A DNA stretch of 64,000 nucleotides from Pelagadaptatus aseana (GTDB taxonomy: Bacteria > Pseudomonadota > Gammaproteobacteria > Pseudomonadales > Cellvibrionaceae). A model generated the notes under the pieces. That model was not told the origin of the DNA. It saw only the letters and a program-made list of their open reading frames with translations, and did not search any database. Within the stretch, counting starts at the first letter, position 1, and each line of letters opens with the position of its first letter. Location of the stretch: contig BAABNI010000004.1 of the NCBI GenBank assembly GCA_040365065.1, positions 186,001 to 250,000 of the forward strand, read 5' to 3'. The position numbers and the translations under genes are program-made. Positions 26,900-35,392 of the stretch are shown piece by piece.

Positions 26900-28072
26900 T
26901 TACAAACCGTATTGTTTGGCGGCCAGATCCCGCATAATTTCTTCAGAGCCGCCGCCGATAGCATTCACTCTTACCTCACGGTAAATACGTTCAATGCGAT
27001 TGCCGCGGATGTAGGAAGCCCCACCCAGAATCTGCATGGCCTCGCGGGCGCAAAATTCAAGAGTCTGGCTGGCCTGAACCTTGAGCATAGCAATATCGCC
27101 GGCATCCGGACGGCCATCCATCAATTGTTTACTGCACACCTGAATATAGGCCTGAGTGGCATTGAGCCTCTGCTTCATATCAGCAATCTTGTGGCGAATC
27201 ACCTGATGATCACACAAACGCTTGCCAAAGGTCAGACGCTCCTGAGCCCAACTGACAGCGTCCTCAAGACACACCCGGGCATTGGCTTCCATGGAGACAA
27301 TCAGCTGCATGCGCTCCAGATTGAAGTTATTCATGATGGCCTTAAAACCCTGATTTTCTTTGCCCACCAGATTGGCCACGGGTACACGCACATTATCGAA
27401 ATACAGTGTGGCGGTATCCGATGCCCACCACCCCTGCTTCTTATCCAGTGGCGTGCGACTGACGCCTTCGGCATCCAGTGGAATCAACAACAGGGAAATA
27501 CCACCGACGCCGGGACCACCCGTGCGCACCGCCGTTGACGCCCAGCTGGAAGTCATACCACCGGTGATAAAGGTCTTGGAGCCATTGACAACATAGTGAT
27601 CGCCATCGCGCACGGCGGTGGTGGTGATATTGGCCACATCCGAACCGGCACCCGGTTCTGTCACTCCAAGAGAAATACGCTTTTCACCGCTCAATACAGC
27701 GGGCCCGACTTCCTGCCTGATCTCTTCAGAGGCCAGTTTTAAAACCGTCGGCAGAGAAATTCCGTGCACCGTCAGCGCCGTGGAAACACCCCCACAGCCA
27801 AGACGGGCCAGCTCTTCGTAGACGATATTGCCGTGCCAGATATCCAGACCTTCGGTCAGACCACCATAGGCTTCGGGGTAGCCGACAGCAAACAATCCCA
27901 CTTCTGCCGCCTTGGGAAATATTTCGTCGGGCACGCCATGATCTTCCTCCCATTGATCGGCATAGGGCATCAGCTCCTGATCAATAAAGCGACGCAGCTG
28001 ATCTCGCCAGGCCTCATGGTCGGCAGTTAAATAGGGGTTAAACAGGCGGGCACCATCAAAATCCAGAGACAT
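26900..28072 (-). CDS. Acyl-CoA dehydrogenase
   Basis: 390-residue acyl-CoA dehydrogenase of the same fold as its neighbours. ISLGVTEPGAGSDVANITTTAVRDGDHYVVNGSKTFITGG binds flavin and substrate; the C-terminal ILGGASYIRGNRIERIYREVRVNAIGGGSEEIM carries the likely catalytic Glu. The ATG at 28072 is chosen for GAGGTG six bases upstream. It begins a three-gene same-strand run with a GST and another acyl-CoA dehydrogenase. Confidence 0.92.
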   Translation of the reverse strand: MSLDFDGARLFNPYLTADHEAWRDQLRRFIDQELMPYADQWEEDHGVPDEIFPKAAEVGLFAVGYPEAYGGLTEGLDIWHGNIVYEELARLGCGGVSTALTVHGISLPTVLKLASEEIRQEVGPAVLSGEKRISLGVTEPGAGSDVANITTTAVRDGDHYVVNGSKTFITGGMTSSWASTAVRTGGPGVGGISLLLIPLDAEGVSRTPLDKKQGWWASDTATLYFDNVRVPVANLVGKENQGFKAIMNNFNLERMQLIVSMEANARVCLEDAVSWAQERLTFGKRLCDHQVIRHKIADMKQRLNATQAYIQVCSKQLMDGRPDAGDIAMLKVQASQTLEFCAREAMQILGGASYIRGNRIERIYREVRVNAIGGGSEEIMRDLAAKQYGL

Positions 28073-28104
28073 ATTCACCTCAAACAATCACGAAACAACA
28101 AAAT

Positions 28105-28114
28105 TGTGATCACA
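28105..28114. promoter_or_regulatory. Palindrome TGTGATCACA before an acyl-CoA dehydrogenase
   Basis: A perfect 10-bp palindrome lies 33 bases before the acyl-CoA dehydrogenase ATG at 28072. It resembles the half-sites of CRP- or GntR-type operators, but the spacing does not match the CRP consensus. Low support as a single short site. Confidence 0.25.
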
Positions 28115-28302
28115 CAACTTCTTCATGCATGAAAATTTAATTCAGCGACTCATGGATTGCATGGGAATTGGTGCCAGACAGTTTGGATTCTGTGCCAACC
28201 GTTTTTGATGACTGAAAATGCCAATGGCAAAGTTAGATTCCGTACAGCGCATTAGGAAATGACGCTATTCAACAGAGCAGATAAAGCTGTAACGGCGGAT
28301 AA

Positions 28303-29424
28303 TCAGAAAGCCACCCGGTTTCTACCGGATGATTTGGCCCGATAGAGAAAACTATCCGCTTCGCGCAGCAGCGAGTCAGTGGAATCACCCTGAGCAGGTA
28401 CACGCGACACCACCCCTATGGAGACGGTCACACATTCGGAAATGGCGCTCTTGGCATGGGGAATGTTCAACCCTTCAATGGCCTGTCGAATGGTATCAGC
28501 ATAAACCAATCCCGTTTCGCATTCCGGGTTTTCAATGACAAAGGCAAATTCTTCCCCACCAATGCGAAAACAGAAATCACCGGGGCGATGACAGTGCCAT
28601 TGCAAGCACTCGGAAATTTGCTGCAAAGCCTCATCACCTTTCACATGACCGTAATGATCGTTAAGCAATTTAAAATAATCGATATCCATCATCATCAAAG
28701 TCAGGGGTCGTGTTTCCCGCTGACAACGCTTTAACTCCCGATCGAGAATCTGATCGAAATAGCGCCGGTTATAAAGCCCCGTTAACTGATCGGTGATGGA
28801 CTGGGACTCCAGCTCTGCATTCAGATCCCGCAGTTGTCGCTCTACTTTTTTTCTCTGCACCCTTTCGCGCATCAACTCCATGGTACGCGATGACAAGCTG
28901 TCATACATATTGAGCACGGCATCCACCAACACAGTGGCAAAACCTTCCATCTGCTCTTCGGAATAAATTTTTGCTTCATCCAGAGACTTCCCCTGGCGGT
29001 AGGCTTTCACCGCCATAGCCATTCTCATATCTTCAGCCACGATATGAAACGCCAACCAACGGATCAGAAACTTGACAACATCTTCAATCACAACCGCCAT
29101 AGGCTTATGCTTATCGCGTTCCTGCATTTGGACAACCGCAGGTAAAAAATGATCATGGGAACCATGATGGGAAACCAGCCAGGGATCATCTTTGGGAAAC
29201 ACTTCGTCCCAGATGGCCTCTTCTGTTTCAAAATGGTGATTGGCGTAGGCCGCCAGCTCATCGAAAACCCGCTTTATCTCGAGGTGATTGTCATCGGCCA
29301 GGGTGCAGGCCAACTCATTCAGTAACTTGACCAACTGCTGATGCTGCTGGTCAATCGTGTCAATGCCGGTTGCAAAATTCTCCGTCCATGGAAACACATC
29401 AATTCGATCGAGATCGGTAATCAC
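28303..29424 (-). CDS. Diguanylate cyclase with N-terminal hemerythrin domain
   Basis: 373-residue fusion of a bacteriohemerythrin domain (about 13-140) and a GGDEF domain (about 215-370). The di-iron ligands are visible in DTIDQQHQQL, ANHHFETEEAIW, HGSHDHFLPAV and FHIVAEDMRM. The cyclase signature is RIGGEEFAF, an active-type GGEEF; a linker helix joins the parts. Hemerythrin domains bind O2, so oxygen-controlled c-di-GMP synthesis is a fair inference. It starts with GTG overlapping the stop of the YchJ-like gene by four bases. Confidence 0.9.
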   Translation of the reverse strand: MITDLDRIDVFPWTENFATGIDTIDQQHQQLVKLLNELACTLADDNHLEIKRVFDELAAYANHHFETEEAIWDEVFPKDDPWLVSHHGSHDHFLPAVVQMQERDKHKPMAVVIEDVVKFLIRWLAFHIVAEDMRMAMAVKAYRQGKSLDEAKIYSEEQMEGFATVLVDAVLNMYDSLSSRTMELMRERVQRKKVERQLRDLNAELESQSITDQLTGLYNRRYFDQILDRELKRCQRETRPLTLMMMDIDYFKLLNDHYGHVKGDEALQQISECLQWHCHRPGDFCFRIGGEEFAFVIENPECETGLVYADTIRQAIEGLNIPHAKSAISECVTVSIGVVSRVPAQGDSTDSLLREADSFLYRAKSSGRNRVAF

Positions 29425-29807
29425 GTCACCACACCACCCACGTAATACCAGAGGCCATTGATGCGTTTGAATGAAGACAGCTCATGCATCACTTCCCGGT
29501 CACCTTGATCGTTAATAAAGCTCGCTCTGAATTCAACCTCGCCCTCATCGCCTTTTTGATTTTTACCGATCACCTCCAGCGCAACCCATTCCAGCGTCTT
29601 CTGATTGAGTTCCAACGCCGTCAGATTACGGGCCATAGCAGGCAGCCAGGTTTTCATCAAATACTCGCCATGGCCCCCCAACGCATAGGCACTGTAGCGA
29701 GACCGCATCAGCTGCTCGGGGGTTTTGGCATCCTGTTTACCGGATAAAAAGCGGCCACAACATTTATCAAAGGGCTTTTCTGAGCCACAGACACACACAC
29801 TGTTCAT
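29421..29807 (-). CDS. YchJ-like SEC-C motif protein
   Basis: 128 residues with an N-terminal zinc-binding CVCGSEKPFDKCCGRFL, then RSRYSAYALGGHGEYLMKTW and a nuclear-transport-factor-2-like C-terminal part ending RINGLWYYVGG. This matches the YchJ/UPF0225 family, but the second SEC-C motif of E. coli YchJ is missing. Function is unknown. The start at 29807 aligns with the family; an ATG at 29819 is possible. It is translationally coupled to the hemerythrin-GGDEF gene. Confidence 0.8.
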   Translation of the reverse strand: MNSVCVCGSEKPFDKCCGRFLSGKQDAKTPEQLMRSRYSAYALGGHGEYLMKTWLPAMARNLTALELNQKTLEWVALEVIGKNQKGDEGEVEFRASFINDQGDREVMHELSSFKRINGLWYYVGGVVT

Positions 29808-29825
29808 ATCAGCAAGCATAACCGA

Positions 29826-30887
29826 TCACTGTTGTTCGGCAATAAATTTGCCAATTTCATCCCAGGCCTCTACTGATTCCTGCAATCTTGGGTAGAAAAA
29901 GTGCCAGACGTGAACCATGTGTTTCCAGCTTTGCAATTTGGCAGGCGAACCACTGGCTACCGCCTTGTTAACCAGACGTTTGGCGTCGTCGAACAGCACT
30001 TCGGCCATACTGGCCTGAACCAGCAATGGTGGTAAATTGGATAAATCGGCAAATACCGGAGACACCAAGGGCGAACTCGGATTGACCCTTTGCCCCAACC
30101 AGCTTAACCAAAGCACCACCGGTCGCGGCGTAATGGCCAGCTTTTTAAACAAGTGCCCCAGCATGGGATCACTGATGTGATTGGCATCGATGCTGGGCGA
30201 GCTGTAGGTCGCGTCGGTGGTAGGCGAAAGAGCAACCGCCGCATCAGCCTGACGGATGCCATTGTCACGAGCCCAGAGCAACAACATCAGGGTCAGATTA
30301 CCACCGGCGGAATCGCCGGAGACAAAAACTTTCGACGGCACACTTTCACCATCGGGGCCGTGTTGCAGCATCCAGAGGTAGGCATTGCGACAATCCTCAA
30401 TGCCTTTGTGGCGCCCATGCTCGGGCATCAGCCGATAGTCGATGGCCAGCACCGCAGCGTTTGCCGTTTGAGAAAACTTATTGGTGATATTGCGGTGGCT
30501 TCTGGGGCTGCCCATTGAAAAAGCCCCCCCATGGATATAGAGCAAGCGGCGGGAGGTATCGACACCGGGTGCCACCACCCATTCAGCACTGACACCACCG
30601 GCATCCACTGCGGTGATTACGGACTCGAAAGTCATGCCGTCGGACATGGCATCCATGTTGTCCCGCATGGCCTGCAAGCGTTGTTTGGGGTTATGACTGG
30701 CCACGGATTTGCGCGACATGTGTATCGACGCGACAATCGCGGCATGTTCATCACAGGTTTCGTCCCTGCCAAACAATTCACCATCATCGTGATCGTAAGC
30801 GGTGAGATCTTCTCCGGGAAACACCACCCAGGTCAGATAGGCGCCAACAGCGACAATCAATAACAAAACCCCAAAAAACCACAACAT
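29826..30887 (-). CDS. Alpha/beta hydrolase, hormone-sensitive lipase type
   Basis: 353-residue esterase or lipase of the HSL family. Oxyanion motif YIHGGAFSMGSPRSH, nucleophile elbow VSGDSAGGNLTL, then a C-terminal catalytic His in HMVHVWHFF. An N-terminal membrane anchor (MLWFFGVLLLIVAVGAYLTWVV) implies an inner-membrane location. The start at 30887 is preferred over the frame opening at TTG 30908, because that TTG lies in the T-run of the upstream terminator and GGGG precedes the internal ATG. Confidence 0.87.
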   Translation of the reverse strand: MLWFFGVLLLIVAVGAYLTWVVFPGEDLTAYDHDDGELFGRDETCDEHAAIVASIHMSRKSVASHNPKQRLQAMRDNMDAMSDGMTFESVITAVDAGGVSAEWVVAPGVDTSRRLLYIHGGAFSMGSPRSHRNITNKFSQTANAAVLAIDYRLMPEHGRHKGIEDCRNAYLWMLQHGPDGESVPSKVFVSGDSAGGNLTLMLLLWARDNGIRQADAAVALSPTTDATYSSPSIDANHISDPMLGHLFKKLAITPRPVVLWLSWLGQRVNPSSPLVSPVFADLSNLPPLLVQASMAEVLFDDAKRLVNKAVASGSPAKLQSWKHMVHVWHFFYPRLQESVEAWDEIGKFIAEQQ

Positions 30888-30906
30888 GCCAATCCCCAAA
30901 CCAAAC

Positions 30907-30941
30907 AAAAAAGCCCCACAATAATGACATTATTGCGGGGC
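30907..30941 (-). terminator. Intrinsic terminator after the SDR gene
   Basis: On the minus strand a long stem with GCCCC and GGGGC ends, spanning 30913-30941 and extended by pairing of AATAATG with ATTATT, is followed by six Ts at 30907-30912. It terminates the MaoC-SDR transcript just before the esterase gene. Confidence 0.85.
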
Positions 30942-30962
30942 TGAATCACTCAAAAAGACCAC

Positions 30963-31880
30963 TTACTGCTGAGCTTTAATGTGCTCCATGGCCTTCAGCA
31001 AAAACTTTTCGGACTGCTTGGAACCGGACAACAGTTCTTGCTGTGTTGAAAGGTCATTGATTTTAGCTTCTGCGGAAACCACGGCCTCGGGCGACTGCTC
31101 AGGCTGCGACAGGAAAATACCCTCGGTTTCACAGATGCGCACACTGGCATAACCACCACCACCGGCGGCCAGAATATAGCGATTGGGAGCATCGTCATGA
31201 CACAGGGTTAAGGCACCGGCGGTCACCGCTTCGGGCGCCAGCATCGCCAGAACTTCTTCAGGCATCAGATCTTCGGTCATGCGGGTGCCAGCTGTGGGAG
31301 CCAGCGCATTAACACGAATATCGTACTTGGCGCCTTCCAGTACCAGAGTATTCATAAAACCAATCACCGCCATCTTGGCCGCACCGTAGTTGCTCTGGCC
31401 AAAGTTACCGTAGAGACCACTGGAAGAAGTCGTCATAACGATGCGGCCGTAACCCTGCTCTTTCATAATCTCCCACACAGCTTTGGTGCAGTTAACCGAG
31501 CCCATCAGGTGTACGTCCATCACCAGTTTAAAATCGTCCAACTCCATTTTTGAAAAAGATTTGTCGCGCAGGATACCGGCGTTGTTGATCAGGATATCGA
31601 CCCGCCCCCACTGATCCATGGCCTGCTGCACCATATCCTGTACTTCATCATACTTGGCAACGTTGGCACCGTGGGCAATGGCTTCACCGCCCATTTCTTC
31701 AATCTGTTTTACCACCGCCAGCGCCGCCTCTGAAGAAGCACCACTGCCATCGCGGGCACCCCCCAGATCATTGACGACCACCTTGGCACCGCGCTCAGCC
31801 AACGCCAGAGCGTGTGATCGACCCAGACCGTTGCCGGCACCAGTAACAATGGCGACCTTGCCATCAAAACGAATTGTCAT
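30963..31880 (-). CDS. SDR-family 3-hydroxyacyl-CoA dehydrogenase, MFE-2-like
   Basis: 305-residue short-chain dehydrogenase resembling the (3R)-hydroxyacyl-CoA dehydrogenase part of peroxisomal multifunctional enzyme type 2. Rossmann motif TGAGNGLGRSHALALAERGAKVVVNDLGG with the family-typical GGARDGSG insertion; NNAG; catalytic Ser in SSSGLYGNFGQSNY and YxxxK in NYGAAKMA. It follows a MaoC hydratase gene by 45 bases; hydratase 2 plus this dehydrogenase would make a complete (R)-specific beta-oxidation step pair. Confidence 0.9.
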   Translation of the reverse strand: MTIRFDGKVAIVTGAGNGLGRSHALALAERGAKVVVNDLGGARDGSGASSEAALAVVKQIEEMGGEAIAHGANVAKYDEVQDMVQQAMDQWGRVDILINNAGILRDKSFSKMELDDFKLVMDVHLMGSVNCTKAVWEIMKEQGYGRIVMTTSSSGLYGNFGQSNYGAAKMAVIGFMNTLVLEGAKYDIRVNALAPTAGTRMTEDLMPEEVLAMLAPEAVTAGALTLCHDDAPNRYILAAGGGGYASVRICETEGIFLSQPEQSPEAVVSAEAKINDLSTQQELLSGSKQSEKFLLKAMEHIKAQQ

Positions 31881-31925
31881 TATCTGTCTTCCTGTGTTGT
31901 TCTTGGAAATTTGAAGGGGTTACAT

Positions 31926-32396
31926 TCAGGCCACGATTTGCAGCGTCAACCACTCGGCCATCAATGCCGGCTTGTCACTGCCCTTGATCTCTACCGTCAC
32001 TTGGTACTTGATCATAAACTGCCCCGGATTCTTTTCGGTGACATCCATCACTTCAGCCACAGCGCGAACTTCACTGTCTACTGTTACCGGATTGAGAAAA
32101 CGCACCTTATCAAAGCCGTAGTTGATGCCCATTTGCACGCCATCAATCACCACGCCAAAACTCTCGGCAAAATGTGACAGCATCGACAGCGTCAAAAAGC
32201 CATGGGCGATGGTCGCACCAAACGGAGTCCCAGCAGCGCGCTCGGGATCGACGTGGATAAACTGATGATCCAGTGTGGTATCAGCAAAGGCATTGATCTG
32301 GTCCTGCTTGACCTGAAACCACGGGCTGGCCTCAAGTGAAGAACCAACCAGAGAAGTAATGGAATCTTTGGAAATGGTAGTCGCCATCGTAGACAT
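31926..32396 (-). CDS. MaoC-like (R)-specific enoyl-CoA hydratase
   Basis: 156-residue single hot-dog protein. The hydratase-2 motif is visible as FADTTLDHQFIHVDPERAAGTPFGATIAHGFLTLSMLSHF, with the Asp-His pair typical of catalytic MaoC proteins. It is upstream of the MFE-2-like SDR on the same strand. A 19-bp palindrome at 32451-32469, shared with the molybdopterin oxidoreductase promoter, lies 55 bases before the start. Roles in fatty acid or sterol side-chain breakdown are plausible. Confidence 0.91.
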   Translation of the reverse strand: MSTMATTISKDSITSLVGSSLEASPWFQVKQDQINAFADTTLDHQFIHVDPERAAGTPFGATIAHGFLTLSMLSHFAESFGVVIDGVQMGINYGFDKVRFLNPVTVDSEVRAVAEVMDVTEKNPGQFMIKYQVTVEIKGSDKPALMAEWLTLQIVA

Positions 32397-32450
32397 CCTT
32401 TTTTGGATAACGGAAAGTTGGCTAATCTATCGAGCGGGCAACAATCCCGC

Positions 32451-32469
32451 CATTACCTGTCGAGTAATG
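32451..32469. promoter_or_regulatory. 19-bp palindromic operator, copy 1
   Basis: CATTAC-N7-GTAATG, with CTGTCGA at the centre. Read on the minus strand it is CATTACTCGACAGGTAATG and differs from the copy at 35294-35312 at one position. It lies 55-73 bases before the MaoC ATG. The regulator is not evident in the window. Confidence 0.65.
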
Positions 32470-32483
32470 AATTTTCAGCAGCC

Positions 32484-32867
32484 TCAGGCTGGGCGATTAC
32501 GGGCCACAGCCCGCCCCGAGCGGGAAGCCAGTCGCACACTCCAATCACCCTCGTGCTGCTGTTCGCAGGCCTCTTCGCTGTCGAACAGCACCTGCTGAGG
32601 TAGCGACTTGAATTTCACACCAACTTTTAACAAGCCGGACTGGATTCGCTGCAACAACACCTTGCAGCCACCCGCTTCAATCTGGTGGACGCGATTAGCC
32701 TCGGTATCAAAGACACAGGTAATCAACAGGCTGGCGGGGAAATTGGTGTAATTGGCCTGATGGGTCAGCCATTGAAAGCCTGCAACATCCTCCAGGCTCT
32801 GATCACACACCTGATTCAGAACCCGGATAATGTTGTTATCGATCTTTTTCTGGGTTTTGGTGGTCAT
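32484..32867 (-). CDS. Conserved protein of unknown function
   Basis: 127-residue soluble protein without clear catalytic motif: DNNIIRVLNQVCDQSLEDVAGFQWLTHQANYTNFPASLLITCVFDTEAN, then KVLLQRIQSGLLKVGVKF. Related proteins occur in Pseudomonas and Shewanella and are sometimes labelled Fis-like, but I see no convincing HTH. Its start overlaps the DUF4177 stop by four bases (ATGA), so it belongs to the molybdopterin oxidoreductase operon. Confidence 0.6.
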   Translation of the reverse strand: MTTKTQKKIDNNIIRVLNQVCDQSLEDVAGFQWLTHQANYTNFPASLLITCVFDTEANRVHQIEAGGCKVLLQRIQSGLLKVGVKFKSLPQQVLFDSEEACEQQHEGDWSVRLASRSGRAVARNRPA

Positions 32868-33079
32868 TCACGCCCCAGAGTAATGATCACGGTTTCGCGG
32901 GTCCAGAACAGCCAGAAGCGACGGCTCTCAATCACCTGAAACACCAACTGCCAGCCATCTTTGGCCTCATCGTTCAGGGTATCTTCCAGTTTATCCAGAG
33001 GCATACCGGAGGCGCCCAGAAACAGGGTGCCTATCGCGCCCTCTGCCACCTGCATTACCTTGTACTCTTTGTAAGCCAT
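32864..33079 (-). CDS. DUF4177 family small protein
   Basis: 71 residues: YKEYKVMQVAEGAIGTLFLGASGMPLDKLEDTLNDEAKDGWQLVFQ, the typical DUF4177 pattern with the DGWELV-like motif. Function is unknown. The ATG at 33079 is preferred over 33082 because GGGGAG then sits at a better distance. It lies 28 bases after the molybdopterin oxidoreductase stop and overlaps the next gene by four bases. Confidence 0.7.
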   Translation of the reverse strand: MAYKEYKVMQVAEGAIGTLFLGASGMPLDKLEDTLNDEAKDGWQLVFQVIESRRFWLFWTRETVIITLGRE

Positions 33080-33107
33080 CATTACTCCCCACAGTTTTCA
33101 ATGACCA

Positions 33108-35231
33108 TCAGGCCGCGGTTACCTCAACGGGGACGCCATTCAGGGCCGCATTACCCGACAACTCATCAACAAATTGATCATCGGTCAGGTCATTAATACT
33201 GACACCATCCTGCTGTGACGCAACCTGTAATTGCACCCCGGAGCGCTTATGGCCCCAACCGTGTGGCAGGCAGACCACCCCCTGCATAACCTCATCGCTG
33301 GCACTGACCTGAGTCACCACCGAACCGACCCGCGAAGTAATGGTGACTGAGTCATCATCCTGCAAGTTGCGTTCAGCCATATCCTCAGGGTGCATCAACA
33401 GTTTCCAGCGCGGCTTGCCTTTCACCAGACGCTGGGAGTTGTGCAACCAGGAATTGTTACTGCGCACATGGCGACGGCCAATCAGCAGCAAGCCATCGCT
33501 ATCGGGTTGCTCTGAGACCTGTTGTAAGCGCGGCAGATCGCCTGCAATAAATTCCGGCAACAGCTGAATGCGACCATTGTCGGTGCAGAGGCGCTCGGTC
33601 AATGACGGCTGCAGCGGCCCCAGATCCAGACCGTGCGGGTGCTGGCGAATCTTATCCATGGACAGAGCCATATCATGCCCTTGAGCCGCACTGTAAAAGC
33701 CCGCCTGAATCCCCATATCAATCAGCTTGTCCGGCGCGGGCAGAGGTTTTATTTCGATGGACTTGCGCTTGGCCAGAGCCATGCCCAGACCGTTCATGAT
33801 TTGCCAGTCATGCTGAGTCCCTTCCGGCGCCTCGAACACCGGCTCATTAATTCGGGTAACATTGCGTACCGCCAGACGATTGAACGCCAGATCATAGTGA
33901 TCGTGCTCAAGCGGCCCGGTGGGCGGCAAAATGATATCAGCGTGGCGGGTGGTCTCATTGATAAAGAAATCAATCGCCGCCATAAATTCCAGACTGTCCA
34001 ATGCTTTGTCCAATCCCGTGCCATTGGTAGAGGACAATACCGGGTTACCGGCGATGGTGACCATGGCACGCAACTGCCCCTCACCCGGTGTCAGAATCTC
34101 TTCGGCCATGGTGGCCGCCGGCAGCTCACCGCCAAATTCTGGCAGACCGCGAACCCGCGACTTCCAGCGTCCCAGACTGCCTGCCCCCGCTTCCCCTTTG
34201 GTGATGTAACCAAAAGCGGGGGAACACACCAGTGCACCGCCCTCGCGATCAAGGTTGCCACTGAGAATATTGATCACTTGTATCGCCCACTGGCAGATGC
34301 CACCAAACTGTTGCACCGATGCCCCCATGCGGCCGTAGCACACGGCACCTTCAGCGTTGAGCATTTGCAGTGCCAATTGGCGAATACGCTCGGCCGGGAT
34401 ACCGGTTTTGCGCTCCGCCAGCTCAGGGGTAAAACCCGCCACCTGCTCGCGCAGCTCGGGCACACTGTCAACATGACCGTCGAGATGCCCAAGATTAATA
34501 TGAGCTTCATCAATCAGGATGTTCACCATCGCCATCAACAAAAAGGCATCACTGCCCGGGCGGATAAACAAATGTTCATCGGCAATGGCGGCGGTCTCGG
34601 TTTTACGCGGATCTATCACCACAAACTGACCACCGCGCTGCTGAATGGCCTTCAGGCGCTTGCGCACATCGGGCACGGTCATCATGCTGCCATTGGAGGC
34701 CAGCGGATTACCGCCAATGATCAGCATAAACTGGGTGCGATCAATATCCGGCACCGGCAAACATTGCTGATGGCCGTACATGCCCCAGGACGCCAAATGG
34801 TGAGGTAACTGATCAAGGGAGGTGGCCGAGAAGGTGATTTTTGACTGTAGCGCTTTGCGGAACACGCCCGAGTGGGTCATGCTGCCGTAATTGTGAACAT
34901 TGGGGTTGCCGGCGTAGATGGCCACACTGTCGGTGCCAAACTGCTCCTGAATACCGGCCAGTTTATCGGCAACGGTATCAAATGCCTCTTGCCAGCTAAT
35001 CTCCTGCCAGCCCGATTCGGTCTTTTTAACCGGTTTGCGCAGGCGATCGGGATCCACATGCAGGTCTTCCAGTGCCGTGGCTTTGGGGCAGATATGGCCG
35101 CGACTCAGCGGATCTTCTTTATCGCCCTTGATGGACAGGATTTCATCGCCACGGGTTTTGATTTCCAGACCGCAAATGGCCTCACACAAATGACAGGCGC
35201 GATAGTGGGTGGTTTCGTTATTATTGCTCAC
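33108..35231 (-). CDS. Molybdopterin oxidoreductase (formate dehydrogenase/nitrate reductase type)
   Basis: 707-residue DMSO-reductase-superfamily enzyme. The N-terminal 4Fe-4S site is CHLCEAICGLEI with the fourth Cys in RGHICPKA; the molybdopterin-binding parts follow (GSMTHSGVFRKAL, IGGNPLASNGSM, VIDPRKTETA), ending in the ADC-like domain VCLPHGWGHKRSG. No Tat signal is present, so it is cytosolic. No partner subunits are nearby; DUF4177 and an unknown gene follow. The substrate is unknown. A 19-bp palindrome lies 63 bases upstream. Confidence 0.88.
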   Translation of the reverse strand: MSNNNETTHYRACHLCEAICGLEIKTRGDEILSIKGDKEDPLSRGHICPKATALEDLHVDPDRLRKPVKKTESGWQEISWQEAFDTVADKLAGIQEQFGTDSVAIYAGNPNVHNYGSMTHSGVFRKALQSKITFSATSLDQLPHHLASWGMYGHQQCLPVPDIDRTQFMLIIGGNPLASNGSMMTVPDVRKRLKAIQQRGGQFVVIDPRKTETAAIADEHLFIRPGSDAFLLMAMVNILIDEAHINLGHLDGHVDSVPELREQVAGFTPELAERKTGIPAERIRQLALQMLNAEGAVCYGRMGASVQQFGGICQWAIQVINILSGNLDREGGALVCSPAFGYITKGEAGAGSLGRWKSRVRGLPEFGGELPAATMAEEILTPGEGQLRAMVTIAGNPVLSSTNGTGLDKALDSLEFMAAIDFFINETTRHADIILPPTGPLEHDHYDLAFNRLAVRNVTRINEPVFEAPEGTQHDWQIMNGLGMALAKRKSIEIKPLPAPDKLIDMGIQAGFYSAAQGHDMALSMDKIRQHPHGLDLGPLQPSLTERLCTDNGRIQLLPEFIAGDLPRLQQVSEQPDSDGLLLIGRRHVRSNNSWLHNSQRLVKGKPRWKLLMHPEDMAERNLQDDDSVTITSRVGSVVTQVSASDEVMQGVVCLPHGWGHKRSGVQLQVASQQDGVSINDLTDDQFVDELSGNAALNGVPVEVTAA

Positions 35232-35293
35232 AGTCCCTACTCCAAAGCTAAAGTATTACCGACTTTAGACTACAGGCAGAAGAAACGCTTTAA

Positions 35294-35312
35294 CATTACT
35301 CGACAAGTAATG
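35294..35312. promoter_or_regulatory. 19-bp palindromic operator, copy 2
   Basis: CATTACT-CGACA-AGTAATG is 63-81 bases before the molybdopterin oxidoreductase start. It is 18/19 identical to the reverse complement of the site at 32451-32469, which is strong evidence for one shared regulator. Confidence 0.65.
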
Positions 35313-35392
35313 GTGATTTAACGACAGGACTGAAGAGGAAAAATTATCGGGCCCCAGAGGGTGTAGCCCGATATGAGGGGGTGTATAAAACC

